Both the position numbers and the translations under genes were made by a program. From CAYNTC01 sp964432925 (GTDB lineage: Bacteria > Planctomycetota > Phycisphaerae > Sedimentisphaerales > Anaerobacaceae): DNA of 7,401 bases. Positions 5,643 through 7,401 of this stretch are shown one piece after another. Position 1 is the first letter of the stretch. The number at the start of each line of letters is the position of its first letter. The notes beneath the pieces were generated by a model, which worked only from the letters and a program-made list of their open reading frames with translations, was not told the DNA's origin and searched no databases. The stretch is taken from NCBI GenBank assembly GCA_964432925.1, contig CAYSPM010000138.1:1-7401 (forward strand), given 5' to 3'.

Positions 5643-6884
5643 CTATAAATCCTCATCGAACATGTGTCCGAGGCGATACTTTTTAGTTCGCAAATAGTCA
5701 ATGTTGTGCTTACTCGGCTCGGCTCTGAGCGGTATCTGCTCAACAATTTCTATCCCATAGACCTCAAGGCGGTTAATCTTCTTCGGATTGTTTGTCAAGA
5801 TACGTATTCTCCTAAGTCCAAGGTCGCGACAGATCTGTGCACCGATTCCATAGTCGCGCCTGTCGGCTACAAAACCGAGCTTCAGATTGGCCTCAACTGT
5901 ATCAAAGCCCTGCTCTTGCAGCTTATAGGCACGTAATTTGTTAGCCAGGCCGATGCCTCGTCCTTCCTGCCGCAGATAAATCAATGCGCCTTTGCCGACA
6001 TCCTGAATCATTTTCATTGCAGTTACTAACTGATAGCCACATTCACAGCGCTGGGAATGGAATAGATCGCCGGTCATGCACTCCGAATGCACTCGTACCA
6101 GAACCGGCTCATCATACTCAATCGGCTTTCCGCTCTCGTCAAGGTCGCCAACACCGCCTTTGCACAAAGCCAGATGTGGTTCGAGCGATGTTATGCTATC
6201 ATAGCCAATCAGCTTGAACTCACCGTAATCGGTAGGCAGATTCACACACTCAACGCGCTTTACTTGGCTTTCCCGCTGCAATCGGTACTCAACAAGCTTA
6301 GCGATAGAGACAATTCGCAAGTCGTGTCTTTCGCAGAACTGCAACAACTCCGGCACCCGCGCCATAGTGCCATCGTCGTTCATAATCTCACAGATGACAG
6401 CAGCAGGTTTTAGACCTGCAAGACGCATCAGGTCAATGGCTCCTTCGGTCTGCCCTGCTCGAACCAGTACCCCGCCCTCTTTGGCACGGAGCGGAAAGAT
6501 ATGGCCCGGACGGACAAGGTCATCCGGCTTAGCGTTGTCACCAATTGCAGCGAGTATGGTAGCGGCACGGTCAGCAGCACTTATGCCGGTGGTTACGCCT
6601 TCTGCCGCATCGATACTGACTGTAAAAGCTGTTCCAAAGCGGGCTTTATTCTCAAGGCTTTGGGGATATAGGCCTAACGAATCGCATTTTTCTGGAGCCA
6701 AAGGCAGACAAATCAGGCCCCTGCCGAATTTGCTCATGAAATTTATAACTTCAGGTGTGACCTTCTCAGCAGAGCAGATCAGGTCCCCCTCGTTTTCGCG
6801 ATCCTCCGCATCAACAAGAACAATCATCTTCCCCTGGCGAAGCTCCTCAAGGATTCCTGTAATTTCACTGAACTGTGTCGGCAT
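5643..6884 (-). CDS. ribBA: Bifunctional riboflavin biosynthesis protein RibBA
   Basis: A 413-residue fusion of 3,4-dihydroxy-2-butanone-4-phosphate synthase (RibB, ribulose 5-phosphate to the four-carbon unit) and GTP cyclohydrolase II (RibA), the two entry reactions of riboflavin synthesis in the cytosol. RibB, residues about 1-200: DAEDRENEGDL at 25-35, GRGLICLPL, RPGHIFPLRA at 125-134, TEGAIDL, and NDDGTMARVPEL. RibA, about 205-400: VHSECMTGDLF with zinc cysteines C269, C280 and C282 (RCECG), LRQEGRGIGL at 304-313, DRRDYGIGAQI at 341-351, and LTNNPKK. Oddity: the RibB metal ligand corresponding to E. coli His153 is Gln145 here (AGQTEG). The start at 6884 is chosen because AGGA lies 7 bases upstream and the length fits the family; the open frame continues to 7106 but overlaps pgsA. 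It lies 70 bases after the pgsA stop and directly before the lipoprotein gene. Confidence 0.96.
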   Translation of the reverse strand: MPTQFSEITGILEELRQGKMIVLVDAEDRENEGDLICSAEKVTPEVINFMSKFGRGLICLPLAPEKCDSLGLYPQSLENKARFGTAFTVSIDAAEGVTTGISAADRAATILAAIGDNAKPDDLVRPGHIFPLRAKEGGVLVRAGQTEGAIDLMRLAGLKPAAVICEIMNDDGTMARVPELLQFCERHDLRIVSIAKLVEYRLQRESQVKRVECVNLPTDYGEFKLIGYDSITSLEPHLALCKGGVGDLDESGKPIEYDEPVLVRVHSECMTGDLFHSQRCECGYQLVTAMKMIQDVGKGALIYLRQEGRGIGLANKLRAYKLQEQGFDTVEANLKLGFVADRRDYGIGAQICRDLGLRRIRILTNNPKKINRLEVYGIEIVEQIPLRAEPSKHNIDYLRTKKYRLGHMFDEDL

Positions 6885-6891
6885 ATCCTGA

Positions 6892-6895
6892 TCCT
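6892..6895 (-). promoter_or_regulatory. Ribosome binding site deciding the ribBA start
   Basis: Read on the minus strand, AGGA is followed after 7 bases by the ATG at 6884. The longer open frame upstream has no comparable site and would overlap the phosphatidyltransferase gene, so this site fixes the short start. Confidence 0.6.
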
Positions 6896-6954
6896 GCCTT
6901 TGACGCTTGCTGGCTAACGGTTCATATTCTGGTCCGCTCGCGTGTACGGGCGAC

Positions 6955-7401
6955 TCACGAATCTTCCTTCTCATAGCTTTCAATATATCGACTTCCATTG
7001 CGAATGTAAATAAGTGTTGCCAATATGGCAGTGCCCGCCGCCGACCACCACAGTAAACGCAACAGCCAAATCCAGCCCGGCAAAAATATGGAAACATCGG
7101 GTGCAATCAAGACTCCAGCTACCATGGCGAGCTGTAAGGTTGTGGCAAGCTTGCCGACGAACACCGGAGCTATGTAGATCCGTGAAGTAACAAGATAGAC
7201 GATCACAAATCCGATCAAAAGAAACAGATCTTTGCCGATTATCAAAACCACAACCGTTGATGGAAGTAAGAATTCCTCAACGTGAGCTCGCTGCGAAACG
7301 AGCAGTAGACACGCCGAAGTGATGAGAAGCTTATCGGCAATCGGGTCCAGGAATGAGCCGAGTCGGGTTATCTGCTTTTTCCTGCGAGCCAAATAACCAT
7401 C
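6955..7401 (-). CDS. pgsA: CDP-alcohol phosphatidyltransferase, PgsA-type (5' partial)
   Basis: The frame runs off the right edge, so the N-terminus is missing; 148 residues are visible out of about 180-200 expected. The visible start DGYLAR, followed by eight residues, then G, three residues, D, three residues and D, is the second half of the catalytic CDP-alcohol phosphatidyltransferase motif (DG-x2-AR-x8-G-x3-D-x3-D). GKLATTLQ further on and about four hydrophobic segments fit PgsA, which makes phosphatidylglycerol phosphate from CDP-diacylglycerol and glycerol 3-phosphate in the inner membrane. The specific substrate is inferred from this resemblance; another alcohol is possible. The protein ends in a charged tail (YIESYEKEDS). 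The TTG at 7390-7392 is inside the catalytic motif and is not the start. Probably the upstream member of an operon with ribBA. Confidence 0.88.
   Translation of the reverse strand, partial: DGYLARRKKQITRLGSFLDPIADKLLITSACLLLVSQRAHVEEFLLPSTVVVLIIGKDLFLLIGFVIVYLVTSRIYIAPVFVGKLATTLQLAMVAGVLIAPDVSIFLPGWIWLLRLLWWSAAGTAILATLIYIRNGSRYIESYEKEDS

Noticed and set aside
6367..6891. 174-aa plus-strand ORF
   Set aside because: It lies wholly opposite the conserved RibB domain; Arg/Ser-rich shadow composition.
6885..7106. Longer RibBA start giving a 487-residue protein
   Set aside because: The extra 74 residues overlap the pgsA gene on the same strand, are rich in Cys/Arg unlike a RibB N-terminus, and the ATG at 6884 has a good ribosome site.

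Overview
The window is a bacterial chromosome segment with an accessory block on the left and housekeeping genes on the right. The organism is best guessed as a Planctomycetota/Phycisphaerae-like bacterium. This is an inference from the look of the small uncharacterised proteins, a RibBA fusion lying just downstream of a pgsA-type gene, and moderate-GC Gram-negative-style gene layout with a lipoprotein. No rRNA or other marker settles the taxonomy.

Left block (1-2052, + strand): a three-Cys-motif partner protein (TcmP, 5' end cut by the window edge) is followed with no spacer (TAA then ATG) by its usual partner, a Gp37/Gp68-family (DUF5131) protein carrying the three-cysteine motif. Six bases later comes a small multi-pass membrane protein of the DUF457/YdjM 'membrane-bound metal-dependent hydrolase' type. 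The TcmP gene is visibly more AT-rich than the housekeeping genes, which suggests the pair was acquired. The DUF5131 gene contains a perfect 22-bp palindrome flanked by 6-bp direct repeats, which looks like an in-frame insertion.

Middle (2053-4773): tyrS (tyrosyl-tRNA synthetase with HLGH and KMSKS signatures) has its own sigma70-like promoter. It converges on a 100-codon gene of unknown function with an Ala/Gly-rich N-terminus. That gene is divergent from a 193-codon unknown gene whose perfect TATAAT box lies so close to the ATG that a leaderless mRNA is likely. A 7-bp tandem repeat array (8 units) then separates it from a 66-codon ORF.

Intergenic region 4774-5120: it holds a roughly 80-bp inverted-repeat element built of two 20-bp palindromes of the form ATTCCC-N8-GGGAAT (the same pattern as neisserial dRS3), sitting between converging genes.

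Right block (5121-7401, - strand): a probable operon reads pgsA-type CDP-alcohol phosphatidyltransferase (5' end off the window), then ribBA (bifunctional riboflavin biosynthesis), then a small predicted lipoprotein whose ATG is 3 nt past the ribBA stop. These genes link phospholipid synthesis, flavin synthesis and an envelope protein of unknown role. In the RibB domain the histidine that normally binds the second metal is a glutamine.
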